In this document: in pieces, positions 7,079-15,190 of the stretch
Layout of the letters: every line of letters starts with the position of its first letter
Position numbering within the stretch: the stretch's first letter is position 1
Assembly: GCA_937885575.1 (NCBI GenBank)
Contig: CALABO010000025.1
Span: forward strand, 1 to 27,694
Direction of reading: 5' to 3'
DNA from: an uncultured Pseudomonadota bacterium
GTDB taxonomy: Bacteria; Pseudomonadota; Alphaproteobacteria; Rs-D84
Length of the DNA: 27,694 nt
The notes under the pieces: generated by a model
Told to the model about the DNA's origin: nothing
What the model saw: the letters and a program-made list of their open reading frames with translations, nothing else
Database searches by the model: none
Position numbers and translations under genes: made by a program

Positions 7079-7106
7079 ATTTTACCATTTTTTCATTTTT
7101 TTGCAA
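7079..7106 (-). promoter_or_regulatory. sigma-70 promoter for the gene at 6394-7068
   Basis: On the minus strand TTGCAA (7106-7101) is followed after 16 bases by TAAAAT (7084-7079). The predicted start near 7072 leaves about four bases before the ATG at 7068, with no room for a ribosome binding site. Confidence 0.6.
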
Positions 7107-7120
7107 ACAAAAACCATATG

Positions 7121-7149
7121 TTGATTTTTTGTATGTCTGGTGGTACAAT
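7121..7149 (+). promoter_or_regulatory. sigma-70 promoter of xseA
   Basis: TTGATT (7121-7126) and TACAAT (7144-7149) are separated by exactly 17 bases. Transcription would begin near 7156, giving a leader of about 26 bases with AAGAGA before the ATG at 7182. This also argues against the upstream GTG at 7140 as the start. Confidence 0.65.
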
Positions 7150-7181
7150 CGCATAGCAAAATATTCCAAGAGATTTTTATT

Positions 7182-8417
7182 ATGCAAAAACCGGAACCGT
7201 TTGTTAAACCTGATATGATTTTTTCTGTGACCGATGCTTCGGCGTTGCTTAAAAACGTGGTCGAAACCGCGTTTCCGGTGATAAAGATTCGTGGTGAACT
7301 GTCGCAAATTACGCGTGCGACTTCGGGGCATATGTATATGACGATAAAGGATTCCGGTGCCGCAATGTCCGTGATTATTTGGCGCGGAACGCCGGTGAAT
7401 TTTGCACTGTCCGATGGACTAGAGGTTATAATTACCGGAAAACTTACAACTTACCCGGCGCGCAGCAATTACCAGATTGTGGCGAACAGTATTGAAATGG
7501 CCGGCGTTGGTGCAATCCTTAAAATGCTAGAAGAACGCAAACAGAAATTGGCGGCCGAGGGGTTATTTGACGCATCGCGTAAAAAGCCGCTACCGAAATT
7601 GCCAACTACGATCGGGGTTGTCACCAGTCCGACCGGTGCCGCGTTTCAAGATATTCAGAACCGCTTGCGCGAACGGTTTCCGGTGCATGTGATTTTGTAT
7701 CCTGCGACCGTCCAAGGGGCGACCGCCGCGGCGGAGGTTGCCGCCGGTGTTGAATATTTTAACCGCGCAAAAAATGTCGATGTTATAATTGTTGCGCGTG
7801 GCGGTGGGGCATTGGAAGATTTGTTGCCTTTTTCCGAAGAAATCGTTGTGCGCGCGGTTGCAAACAGTAAAATTCCGGTTATAACGGGCGTTGGACACGA
7901 ACCGGATTGGATGCTGGTTGATTTTGCGGCGGACCACCGCGCGCCCACACCAACCGGTGCGGCCGAAGCCGTGGTTCCAACAAAAATATCATTGATTCAG
8001 GATCTTGAAAACATGTTCCATCGGTTGTCGGTTGGTTTTGCCACAAAATTTCAGAACCTTAGACAGAAAATCGAAAATATAAATGTAAAAAGCCCACGGC
8101 AAATGCTGATGGAACGGATGCAAAGGATTGACGATGTTACGCGGACAATGGGCGTTATAATAAACGCAAAAATGACGGGTGCAAAACATAAAATGGAAAT
8201 TGTCGCGCGTATGCCGGATATACTAAACAATAAAATGTTAAACCTGCGGCGTGGATTGGAACATATGGGGCAAATGCTGAATTCATTGGGGTATAAAAAC
8301 GTGTTGGCGCGCGGCTATGCCATTGCACGTGCGGCGGACGGCGCAATCATATCAAGTGCGACGACGCCATCCAAAATCGCATCGGTTGAATTTGCAGATG
8401 GGGTTGTGACTATTTAA
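7182..8417 (+). CDS. xseA: exodeoxyribonuclease VII large subunit
   Basis: XseA is the catalytic subunit of exonuclease VII, which degrades single-stranded DNA from either end together with XseB (not in this window). The product has 411 residues from the ATG at 7182. A GTG at 7140 would add 14 residues but lies within the promoter. An N-terminal OB-fold (FSVTDASALLKNVVETAFPVI, then KIRGELSQI and GHMYMTIKD) is followed by the catalytic core with TTIGVVTSPTGAAFQDI, IIVARGGGALEDLLPFSEE, GVGHEPDWMLVDFAADHRAP and TPTGAAEAVVP. A coiled-coil region and a C-terminal GYAIAR strand complete the family layout. The 3' end overlaps recN by eight bases in convergent orientation and no terminator is visible between them. 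Confidence 0.96.
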   Translation: MQKPEPFVKPDMIFSVTDASALLKNVVETAFPVIKIRGELSQITRATSGHMYMTIKDSGAAMSVIIWRGTPVNFALSDGLEVIITGKLTTYPARSNYQIVANSIEMAGVGAILKMLEERKQKLAAEGLFDASRKKPLPKLPTTIGVVTSPTGAAFQDIQNRLRERFPVHVILYPATVQGATAAAEVAAGVEYFNRAKNVDVIIVARGGGALEDLLPFSEEIVVRAVANSKIPVITGVGHEPDWMLVDFAADHRAPTPTGAAEAVVPTKISLIQDLENMFHRLSVGFATKFQNLRQKIENINVKSPRQMLMERMQRIDDVTRTMGVIINAKMTGAKHKMEIVARMPDILNNKMLNLRRGLEHMGQMLNSLGYKNVLARGYAIARAADGAIISSATTPSKIASVEFADGVVTI

Positions 8418-10059
8418 TCAATGTTTTTGCGGTGGCGATTGATTCAGGGGTTATTTCGGCGCCACTAATTATTCGCGCAATTTCGTTTAATCTTTCATCG
8501 CCGGAAATTTCGCGCACACCAGTTGTTGTGGTTTCGCCGTTTGTTGTTTTTTCAATTTTGAAATGGCGGTCGGCAAAGCCCGCAACTTGGGCTGAATGGG
8601 TTATAACAATTGCCTGTGAATCATGTGCAAGGCGGTCCAGGCGACCGCCAACTGCACTTGCGGTGGCGCCGCTGATGCCGGTATCAACCTCGTCAAAAAC
8701 AAAGGTATGCGAAGAATCGTTGTCCGCCAAAACCACCCGCATGGCAAGCATTAAACGTGCCAGTTCACCACCCGATGCCGCGCGGTGTAATGGTGCAAAC
8801 GGCATTCCGGGATTGGTCTTTATCATAAATAATACTTCGTCCGCGCCCGTCGCCGATGGTTCGCGCGGTGTGATTTCGACATTAAAATCCGCGTTTCCAA
8901 GTTTTAAATCCGGCAATTCGCGGAGCAACCGCGACCGCAATTCCGCCGCCGCATGTTTGCGTTGGTTCGTAAGTTCACGCGCCGCCGATTGGTATGCCTC
9001 GTGTGTGCGCGCAACAATTGACTTTAACCTTTTTAATTCGTCATCTGAATTAGTTATCGTATTTAACTGCGATTCCATTTCAACCAATTTTTGTGGCAAA
9101 TCATCGGCCGCGACATGATGTTTGCGTGCCGCCGCACGAATTGCAAAAAGTCGTTCTTCGATTGAATCGACCGTATCGGTATCAATTTCGTTTGGTGCAA
9201 TTTGCGCGGATACACGTGCAACAATTTCCGCCGCATTATACAGGCTATCAATTTGCTCTGAATACGGATTTGGTTCGCCCCGCACCCGTTCCAAGATATG
9301 CGCGACCGTGAAAATTTGTGCGTCCAATGTGTCGCCATCGCGTCCAATTGCCGCCGCCGCGTCCGCCAAAACCGTCGCGTTCTTTTCGGCGTTTATCATG
9401 TCGGCGCGTTTGTCCGCAAGTTCGGTTTCTTCGCCGGGCCGCACATTTAATGCGCGCAGTTCCGCGATATTGTGTTCCAAATATTCCTGTTCCGCCGCGT
9501 TTTTATTAAGGAAATCTTGCACTTCTTGCAATTTTTTCGTTGCCGAATGATATTCGCTATATGTGTCCGCCACTTTTTTCAAAACGTCTGTGAAACCATC
9601 AATGTTCTTGGTTGCAAAATTATCAAGTGCCACGCGGTGCGTTGTCGGATCAAGCAATGTATGATTTGCAAACTGGCCATGAATTTCTAATAATAAATCG
9701 CCAATCGATTTAAGAACGCGCACCGAAACCGGCGTGTCGTTTATCCATGCGCGACTTTTGCCGTCCGTGCCAAGCGTTCGACGCAATATGATTGTACCAT
9801 CACACTCAATTCCCGCGTCGTCCAGAATCGCGGTCGCAGCCACGGGACATAAATCAAATTCCGCCGTAACCGATGCGCCGTCCGCGCCATGGCGAATAAG
9901 GCCCGTATCAGAACGTGCTCCAAGTGCAAGCGACAACGCATCAAGCAATATACTTTTCCCGGCACCCGTTTCACCAGTCAGAATATTCAGCCCCGAACCA
10001 AATTCAAGATTTAGTTTATCAATGAGAACTATGTTAGAAATCGTTAAATGTGTCAGCAT
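8410..10059 (-). CDS. recN: DNA repair protein RecN
   Basis: RecN is an SMC-like ATPase that binds DNA ends and acts early in recombinational double-strand break repair. The start at 10059 (MLTHLTISNIVLIDKLNLEF) matches the usual RecN N-terminus; the frame is open to 10116 but would then overlap the upstream gene. From this start the protein has 549 residues, normal for the family. Walker A is GETGAGKS (residues 29-36), the ABC signature is ASGGELARLMLAMR, Walker B ends FVFDEVDTG with Asp456-Glu457, and the H-loop is VITHSAQVA. The middle is coiled-coil (for example QEYLEHNIAELRAL). It lies 20 bases after the split AddA nuclease gene and so belongs to an addA - nuclease - recN repair transcript. 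AAAGGG lies about 18 bases from the ATG, which is rather far. Confidence 0.96.
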   Translation of the reverse strand: MLTHLTISNIVLIDKLNLEFGSGLNILTGETGAGKSILLDALSLALGARSDTGLIRHGADGASVTAEFDLCPVAATAILDDAGIECDGTIILRRTLGTDGKSRAWINDTPVSVRVLKSIGDLLLEIHGQFANHTLLDPTTHRVALDNFATKNIDGFTDVLKKVADTYSEYHSATKKLQEVQDFLNKNAAEQEYLEHNIAELRALNVRPGEETELADKRADMINAEKNATVLADAAAAIGRDGDTLDAQIFTVAHILERVRGEPNPYSEQIDSLYNAAEIVARVSAQIAPNEIDTDTVDSIEERLFAIRAAARKHHVAADDLPQKLVEMESQLNTITNSDDELKRLKSIVARTHEAYQSAARELTNQRKHAAAELRSRLLRELPDLKLGNADFNVEITPREPSATGADEVLFMIKTNPGMPFAPLHRAASGGELARLMLAMRVVLADNDSSHTFVFDEVDTGISGATASAVGGRLDRLAHDSQAIVITHSAQVAGFADRHFKIEKTTNGETTTTGVREISGDERLNEIARIISGAEITPESIATAKTLIK

Positions 10060-10079
10060 ATCAATACAATAATAACCCT

Positions 10080-10529
10080 TTATATTACATTTTCCAGTGT
10101 AAAATCGTTTAACCAAAGAATTTTACATTTAATGTCAAAGTTTGGAAAAATTTCCTTTAATAACTTATAGTATTCCGTTAATTGCACGCGATATTTTTCA
10201 TAATACAGTTTTTTATCAATATCTGTTTTATAATCTAAAACAATAACGGTTTTTACAGTTTCGTTTACATATAACCTGTCAACGCGACGACTTAGGAACG
10301 TGCCATCAATATATCCCGCCAATGGAACTTCCGCACGTGAAAGCGGTCCCATAATTTCACATAATTCCGTATTGGTTTTTATCTTTGAAATAATTTCTTT
10401 GTCGCCGACAAAATCGCCGTTTTGAAATTTGATTTTTGACATACGCGCGTGCATATCTGTACCGGTGGCGGTCGCAAATTCCGCCGATTCAATATCATGA
10501 ATAATTTTGTTTAATTTATTTTGTTTCAT
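10080..10529 (-). CDS. stand-alone AddA-type PD-(D/E)XK nuclease domain
   Basis: The 149-residue product corresponds to the C-terminal nuclease domain normally fused to AddA. A conserved EVPLAGYIDGTFLSRRVDRLYV stretch (in parts) leads to VIVLDYKTD with the catalytic Asp and Lys of the PD-(D/E)XK core. YRVQLTEYYKLLKEIFP and KCKILWLNDFTL follow, all in the order seen at the end of AddA. The start at 10529 has AAGGA seven bases upstream. Two stop codons (TAATAA) lie in this frame just before it, so it is not simply an extension of the helicase frame. It overlaps the helicase stop by 14 bases, suggesting coupled translation and a two-chain AddA. Whether it functions with AddB cannot be told from this window. 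Confidence 0.85.
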   Translation of the reverse strand: MKQNKLNKIIHDIESAEFATATGTDMHARMSKIKFQNGDFVGDKEIISKIKTNTELCEIMGPLSRAEVPLAGYIDGTFLSRRVDRLYVNETVKTVIVLDYKTDIDKKLYYEKYRVQLTEYYKLLKEIFPNFDIKCKILWLNDFTLENVI

Positions 10530-13113
10530 TTGAAATCCTTATTACACCATCGGTTACGCCAACCATAGCCGATAAAGTTTTCCATAACATATTGTGCCAT
10601 GAAAGTTCCGGCGCGCTTGTGTTTGGTGACAGCCCGTATATATAAAGTTCGTCACGTGCGCGCGTCATCGCAACATATAGCAAACGAAAGTTTTCTTCGG
10701 TCGATGCACGCACCGCGTGCGTTTTAATCGCTTCGAATTCAGGACTATATTCTTTTGGTGCGCGCGCCGTCCAGAGCCAAACAGGTGCATCATCGGCATC
10801 ACCCGCAATGTTATATAGCGATACCGGGCGCGGCATTGACACCGTATCGATTAAAAACACAACGCGCGATTGCAAACCCTTGCTGCCATGCACGGTGACA
10901 ATTCTAACGCCATCGCCGGAATCCAAGTCGCGCTTTATCTCTGCCGCGCCCGTTATGAACCATTTGATAAAGTGCCGCAGTGTTCCAGGGCGCGTCCGTT
11001 CATAAGATAAACAAATAGTCATAAATTCTTCCAACGGGTCAAGTATATGCGCACCCAATGCCGCAACCATTTTTTCACGCATATTACAGTGGTTCAAAAC
11101 ATAACTAAAAAAAGTATATGGGCCAGAGGCGGCATAAACATTTATAAAATCCGAAAGAATTTCAAAGACATCCGTATGTTTTTCGGTCAGCAAATCAAAA
11201 ACATTTTCATCTTTGTTTCGGTTCGCGCATAATTTATAAATATCGTTTTCAGAAAACCTAAACATCGGGCTTTTTAGTACGCAACACAAACTGTAATCAT
11301 CTTTTGTATCCATACAAAATCGCAGCAGATTCATTAAATCTTTGATAACAGGGAATTCGGGCAAAATAATCCTGTCACTGCCTGCGACCGGTATTCCGCG
11401 CTGTTTAAGGGCAAAAGTCATGGGCGCAACAAGCGGCGCGCGCTGGCGTACCAAAATCATAAAATCATCTGGTTTATATTTTCCGGTTGATAAAAGTGTG
11501 GCGATTTTATCGGCTATGCCCGACACATATTGTCTGCGAACTTTATCCGCCGAAAGTTCAGAATCACGTGCCGATACCAATTCATGCATTTCAACCAAAC
11601 CCGGCGCACCGACACGAAAACATTTGTGTGGGTTGTTTATAAACCCTGTTTCATGCGCGACATTTTCATCACTGAAAAACATATCGACCGTGTGCAGAAT
11701 CGGTTCGGCCGAACGAAAACTTTGCGTAAGCGGGACCTCCATAATTTCACGAACACTGTTTTTGATATATTTTGATATTTCTTGCTTGCTCTTTATAAAT
11801 GCATTTGCGTCTGCGCCTTGGAAACCATAGATAGATTGCTTTGTATCCCCAACAACAAACAACGAATGTGGCATATCAGACGCATCACCTTCGGTAAAAA
11901 AGTCACCCGCCAACATTTGCAAAATTTCCCATTGTATGGGGCCGGTATCTTGCGCTTCGTCCACCAAAATATGCGACAAAGACAAATCAAGCCCCGACAA
12001 AACCCAACCCATGGTTTCGGGGTTAGAAAACAAACGGTGCGTGTATAAAATCAAATCTTCAAAATCGAGGACATTTTGCGCCATCTTTAATTCGCGATAT
12101 TTTTGTGCGAACGCCGCAGACAAATCAAAAAGCGCGAGTGAATCATAATAGATCTTCTCGTTTATATGTCGAATATTTAATTCAAAAACCCGTCTACTTT
12201 CTTCGGCCAGATACAAATAATTCAAACCGGTTTTTATCGGCGTTCCTTCGCTGGTTAAATATGCGCGTTTGTATTGTTCGAAATCTATTGTCCTATTAAT
12301 ATACTGTTCGGTCAAAGTAATCAAGTTCGCAAGTTTTGTTCCAATCTTTTTTTCGACCCTGGCTTTTTCGATTATTTCTTTTAATTTTTCAACAGAGACA
12401 TCAGAACAAGTATCGTTTTTGTTAAAACATAAATTAAGATTTTTCTTAATTGTATCAATGAAATAATTCCTATATTTAATAAAATCCTTTATCATAAAAA
12501 AATACTTTACCTGTTGTTCAAGGTGTTTTAATAAATCATCGATTTTATGTTCTGATATTGTTCCAACAAGGTAATCAAATGCATCGCCAACCCGCGCATC
12601 ATTATTCGAAGAGTTAACAAGTTTATCGAGTGCATCGTGCAATAGAACCCTTTGTGGCGCATCAGATATCAGTGACCATGACGGTGATATGCCCGCCTCG
12701 GTCGGGAAACGATGTAAAATTTCTTCACAAAACCCGTGTATAGTTTTTATTTTAAGCAAGTCGGGGTTATCAATATACTTAAAAAAAACCGCCCGCGCAT
12801 GTGCAAGATCAGTGTCCGTAGGCATGGTATTTTTTGATACGCCGACAAGCAATTCGCGTAATTCATCATCATTTGCCATTGCCCAATTTCGCAAGGCACC
12901 AAGTATGCGCCCGCGCATTTCGCCCGCCGCCGCGTTGGTATAAGTAAGGCATAAAATTCCAGAACTTGGCGAATTATCACGAAACAGAATTCGCAACAAT
13001 CGTTCGATTAAAACACTTGTTTTTCCGGTGCCGGCGTTTGCCTGGACCCAGACATTTCTTGTTGGTTCGGCGGCAAATTCTTGTTCGGGTGAAAGTTGGT
13101 CTTTTTTTATCAT
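10516..13113 (-). CDS. addA: AddA UvrD-type helicase, without fused nuclease domain
   Basis: AddA is the 3'-5' helicase subunit of the AddAB helicase-nuclease that processes double-strand ends for RecA loading. The 865 residues contain the superfamily 1A motifs: QANAGTGKTSVL (Walker A, residues 24-35), CLTYTNAAAGEMRGRI (Ia), KIKTIHGFCEEIL, ILVDEAQDTGPIQWEIL (II), VVGDTKQSIYGFQGAD (III), PLTQSFRSAEPIL (IV), RIVTVHGSKGLQSRVVFL (V) and LLYVAMTRARDELYIYG (VI). The opening SPEQEFAAEPTRNVWVQANAG resembles alphaproteobacterial AddA. Family members are usually 1,100 residues or more because of a fused C-terminal nuclease; here that domain is a separate overlapping gene. AAGGA lies six bases before the ATG. 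addB, often adjacent in this class, is absent from the window. Confidence 0.93.
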   Translation of the reverse strand: MIKKDQLSPEQEFAAEPTRNVWVQANAGTGKTSVLIERLLRILFRDNSPSSGILCLTYTNAAAGEMRGRILGALRNWAMANDDELRELLVGVSKNTMPTDTDLAHARAVFFKYIDNPDLLKIKTIHGFCEEILHRFPTEAGISPSWSLISDAPQRVLLHDALDKLVNSSNNDARVGDAFDYLVGTISEHKIDDLLKHLEQQVKYFFMIKDFIKYRNYFIDTIKKNLNLCFNKNDTCSDVSVEKLKEIIEKARVEKKIGTKLANLITLTEQYINRTIDFEQYKRAYLTSEGTPIKTGLNYLYLAEESRRVFELNIRHINEKIYYDSLALFDLSAAFAQKYRELKMAQNVLDFEDLILYTHRLFSNPETMGWVLSGLDLSLSHILVDEAQDTGPIQWEILQMLAGDFFTEGDASDMPHSLFVVGDTKQSIYGFQGADANAFIKSKQEISKYIKNSVREIMEVPLTQSFRSAEPILHTVDMFFSDENVAHETGFINNPHKCFRVGAPGLVEMHELVSARDSELSADKVRRQYVSGIADKIATLLSTGKYKPDDFMILVRQRAPLVAPMTFALKQRGIPVAGSDRIILPEFPVIKDLMNLLRFCMDTKDDYSLCCVLKSPMFRFSENDIYKLCANRNKDENVFDLLTEKHTDVFEILSDFINVYAASGPYTFFSYVLNHCNMREKMVAALGAHILDPLEEFMTICLSYERTRPGTLRHFIKWFITGAAEIKRDLDSGDGVRIVTVHGSKGLQSRVVFLIDTVSMPRPVSLYNIAGDADDAPVWLWTARAPKEYSPEFEAIKTHAVRASTEENFRLLYVAMTRARDELYIYGLSPNTSAPELSWHNMLWKTLSAMVGVTDGVIRISNETK

Positions 13114-13121
13114 TTATGTCC

Positions 13122-13150
13122 TTGCTTTATTGTTTAAATTTTATTATAAA
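13122..13150 (+). promoter_or_regulatory. promoter for the coiled-coil gene at 13201
   Basis: TTGCTT (13122-13127), a spacer of 17 bases and TATAAA (13145-13150) give a sigma-70-like promoter. Transcription would begin near 13157, leaving a leader of about 44 bases that ends in GGGGGAAAAAG before the ATG at 13201. It overlaps the opposing addA promoter, so the two may compete. Confidence 0.55.
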
Positions 13151-13166
13151 TAAGACCGAACTGCAA
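13138..13166 (-). promoter_or_regulatory. promoter of the addA-nuclease-recN operon
   Basis: On the minus strand TTGCAG (13166-13161) and TAAAAT (13143-13138) are separated by 17 bases. Transcription would begin near 13131, with AAGGA close to the ATG at 13113. I saw no alphaproteobacterial LexA box (GAAC-N7-GAAC) here, so SOS control is not evident. Confidence 0.55.
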
Positions 13167-13200
13167 GGGATAATAAAATCACATTACTGGGGGGAAAAAG

Positions 13201-15129
13201 ATGACTTTGACAGATATATGGATTATGATTGGTTCAATAATTGGCGCATTGCTTGTCGGGGTGTTGATTGCTCTGTTCTTTATTTCCCGCCGGTCACAGC
13301 GTGTGATGCAATCCATGCTTGATATTATAACCGCGCCCGATCGTGCAAAAATTGTTGATGCTTCGCGTGTTTTACAAACGATAATGGCGGACGAAATTGC
13401 AAAGATTTCTGCCTGCTTTGCCGAAATTCGCGAGACATTAAAGGCGCAAATCGGGGTGGCGGAAAAGTTGCGCGGCGAACTTGCCACGCGTAACGAGGCG
13501 TTGGTTAACATCGCAAATGATGCGGTTATGCGCGTTTCACAAATGACGGACCGTGTCGATAATACCGTGACGGGGTTGCGCGGGGTTATTGATTCTGATG
13601 CATGGGGTGATGTTGCGAACGCGACCGATAGGTTCGCCGCGACTGTTGATGAAACACTTACGAAAATTACCGCAACAACCAAGGATTCATCAGATAAAAT
13701 TGCGACAATTGATGAAAAGATTGCAAATTGGACCGAAAATACGAATCATCTTGCAACCGAATTAAACAGCGCAATTGATACCAGCACAGAAAAATTTCAA
13801 CAAATGACAAGTGAATCAGATGGTATGAAAAACGAAATTTCCGAACTTGCCAAAGCCGCGGTCGAAGGGTTCGGGAATATCAAAACATCCGCCACGAATT
13901 ATGAAAACACGCTGAACAATAACAACAAAATATTGAATACATACCTTACGAAACTTGAAACTTTCGATAGGCAAAGCAAGAAACAATTGACAAGCCAGAT
14001 GAACACGCTGACTAACACCGCAAACATTGTCGGGGCCCAGGTTATGCTTACTGAATCTTCGGTTGAAAAGCAATTGCGTAAACTTACCGAAATTGTTGAA
14101 ACGGTTATCAAGAGTGCGACAGAAACGGAAAGTTCGGTGCGTGGTATATCAAGTGAACTGTCCGGCCTTACCAATCATTTTGAAACGGAAATTAAAGAAT
14201 TTGCGACTGATGTTGTGTCCGAATTGCAAACTGTATCTGGGGTTGCGAATACAACACTCAAAGATACCAAGGCGGCGGCCGGTGCGTTTTCGGAGTCGGT
14301 TAAATCCATGGCGACCGGCGTGCGCGAAACACTTATTGAAATGAACGCGGCGCACACGCAATTGTCCGGTCAGTCCGAAGGCCTTATCAAAATGTCCGTA
14401 GACACGACCGCGCAGTTAAAGCCGTTATCTGAATTGATTGAAAAATATTATGCCGCCTTGCCCGCGTTGGCGCAAAGTTCGGATGATGCCGGCGCGCGCC
14501 TGGGGGCGATTGTTGCCGAATTGGATGCCAAGATTTCGAGTATGCGCGATACGGTCGCGGGGGCAACGGAATCCGTTTCTGAATCTGCGGCGAAACTTGA
14601 TACACTTGCCGGCGCGTCGCGTCAACAAATGATAGATTTGATGTCCGACTATGCCAAGGCGGTTGATACGATGCAGACATTGAACAAGCAAATGGCCGTT
14701 GCGCGCGCCGCCGCCCCGATGGAGGCAATTAGTGCCGTGACGCGGGGCAACCCCGCGCCCGCGGCCAGCAGTCGCGATTTCGTTGCGCAATCTTCGCGTG
14801 AATTTGATAAAATGTATGAGCAGACGATTGACCTGACGCGCGCGATGGGGACTGATATTCCGGATGTTGTTTGGAAAAAATATCACGACGGCGATAAAAC
14901 AATCTTTGCCAAATGGATGGCCAAGGTTGTAAAGGCCACAAACAAAAAACAAATTCGCGATTTGTTAAAGAATGATTCTGTATTCCGGTCCCAGGCGGCC
15001 CAATTCGTGCGCGCGTTTGACCGTATTATCAATGCGGCAAAACAAACAGATACGGCGGACAAACTGACCGCCGCACTGATAAAAACCGATTTAGGAATTA
15101 TATATTCCGCCCTTTCGGCCCAGGTTTAA
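13201..15129 (+). CDS. membrane-anchored coiled-coil protein, 642 residues
   Basis: The N-terminus has one membrane helix at about residues 6-28 (IWIMIGSIIGALLVGVLIAL) followed by SRRSQR, so the bulk is probably cytoplasmic. Residues 40-540 are almost entirely helical and rich in Ala, Thr, Ser, Glu and Lys with few prolines. Repeated segments such as MTDRVDNTVTGLRGVIDSD resemble chemoreceptor, apolipoprotein or RmuC-like coiled coils, but no methylation or signalling hairpin is recognisable. After an Ala/Pro linker there is a distinct C-terminal domain of about 110 residues starting FDKMYEQTIDLTRAMGTDIP and including VVWKKYHDGDKTIFAKWM. I recall similar tails in alphaproteobacterial hypothetical proteins without a known function. 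A role in envelope or nucleoid organisation is speculation. Confidence 0.8.
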   Translation: MTLTDIWIMIGSIIGALLVGVLIALFFISRRSQRVMQSMLDIITAPDRAKIVDASRVLQTIMADEIAKISACFAEIRETLKAQIGVAEKLRGELATRNEALVNIANDAVMRVSQMTDRVDNTVTGLRGVIDSDAWGDVANATDRFAATVDETLTKITATTKDSSDKIATIDEKIANWTENTNHLATELNSAIDTSTEKFQQMTSESDGMKNEISELAKAAVEGFGNIKTSATNYENTLNNNNKILNTYLTKLETFDRQSKKQLTSQMNTLTNTANIVGAQVMLTESSVEKQLRKLTEIVETVIKSATETESSVRGISSELSGLTNHFETEIKEFATDVVSELQTVSGVANTTLKDTKAAAGAFSESVKSMATGVRETLIEMNAAHTQLSGQSEGLIKMSVDTTAQLKPLSELIEKYYAALPALAQSSDDAGARLGAIVAELDAKISSMRDTVAGATESVSESAAKLDTLAGASRQQMIDLMSDYAKAVDTMQTLNKQMAVARAAAPMEAISAVTRGNPAPAASSRDFVAQSSREFDKMYEQTIDLTRAMGTDIPDVVWKKYHDGDKTIFAKWMAKVVKATNKKQIRDLLKNDSVFRSQAAQFVRAFDRIINAAKQTDTADKLTAALIKTDLGIIYSALSAQV

Positions 15130-15154
15130 TGTTTATGTGTTTGCATCTTATTTG

Positions 15155-15185
15155 ATTAAAATAACGGTCACCAAAAGGTGACCGT
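15155..15185 (-). terminator. hairpin terminator after rpoD
   Basis: ACGGTCACC (15164-15172) and GGTGACCGT (15177-15185) form a nine-base-pair perfect stem with a four-base loop. Read on the minus strand the stem is followed by TTATTTTAATC, a T-rich tail, only a few bases after the rpoD stop at 15191. On the plus strand the tail is GGTTATCAATC, so termination of the coiled-coil gene from the other side would be weaker. Confidence 0.75.
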
Positions 15186-15190
15186 GGTTA

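Noticed and set aside
8432..9118. 228-codon plus-strand frame opposite recN
   Set aside because: recN is unmistakable on the other strand; the antisense frame is Ser/Ala-rich, a typical codon-mirror shadow.
10516..10529. addA split as a sequencing frameshift
   Set aside because: A good Shine-Dalgarno at the right distance and two in-frame stops just before the nuclease ATG favour a real start, though reads should still be checked.
13114..13200. LexA box controlling addA-recN
   Set aside because: No GAAC-N7-GAAC or close variant was seen between the divergent genes.
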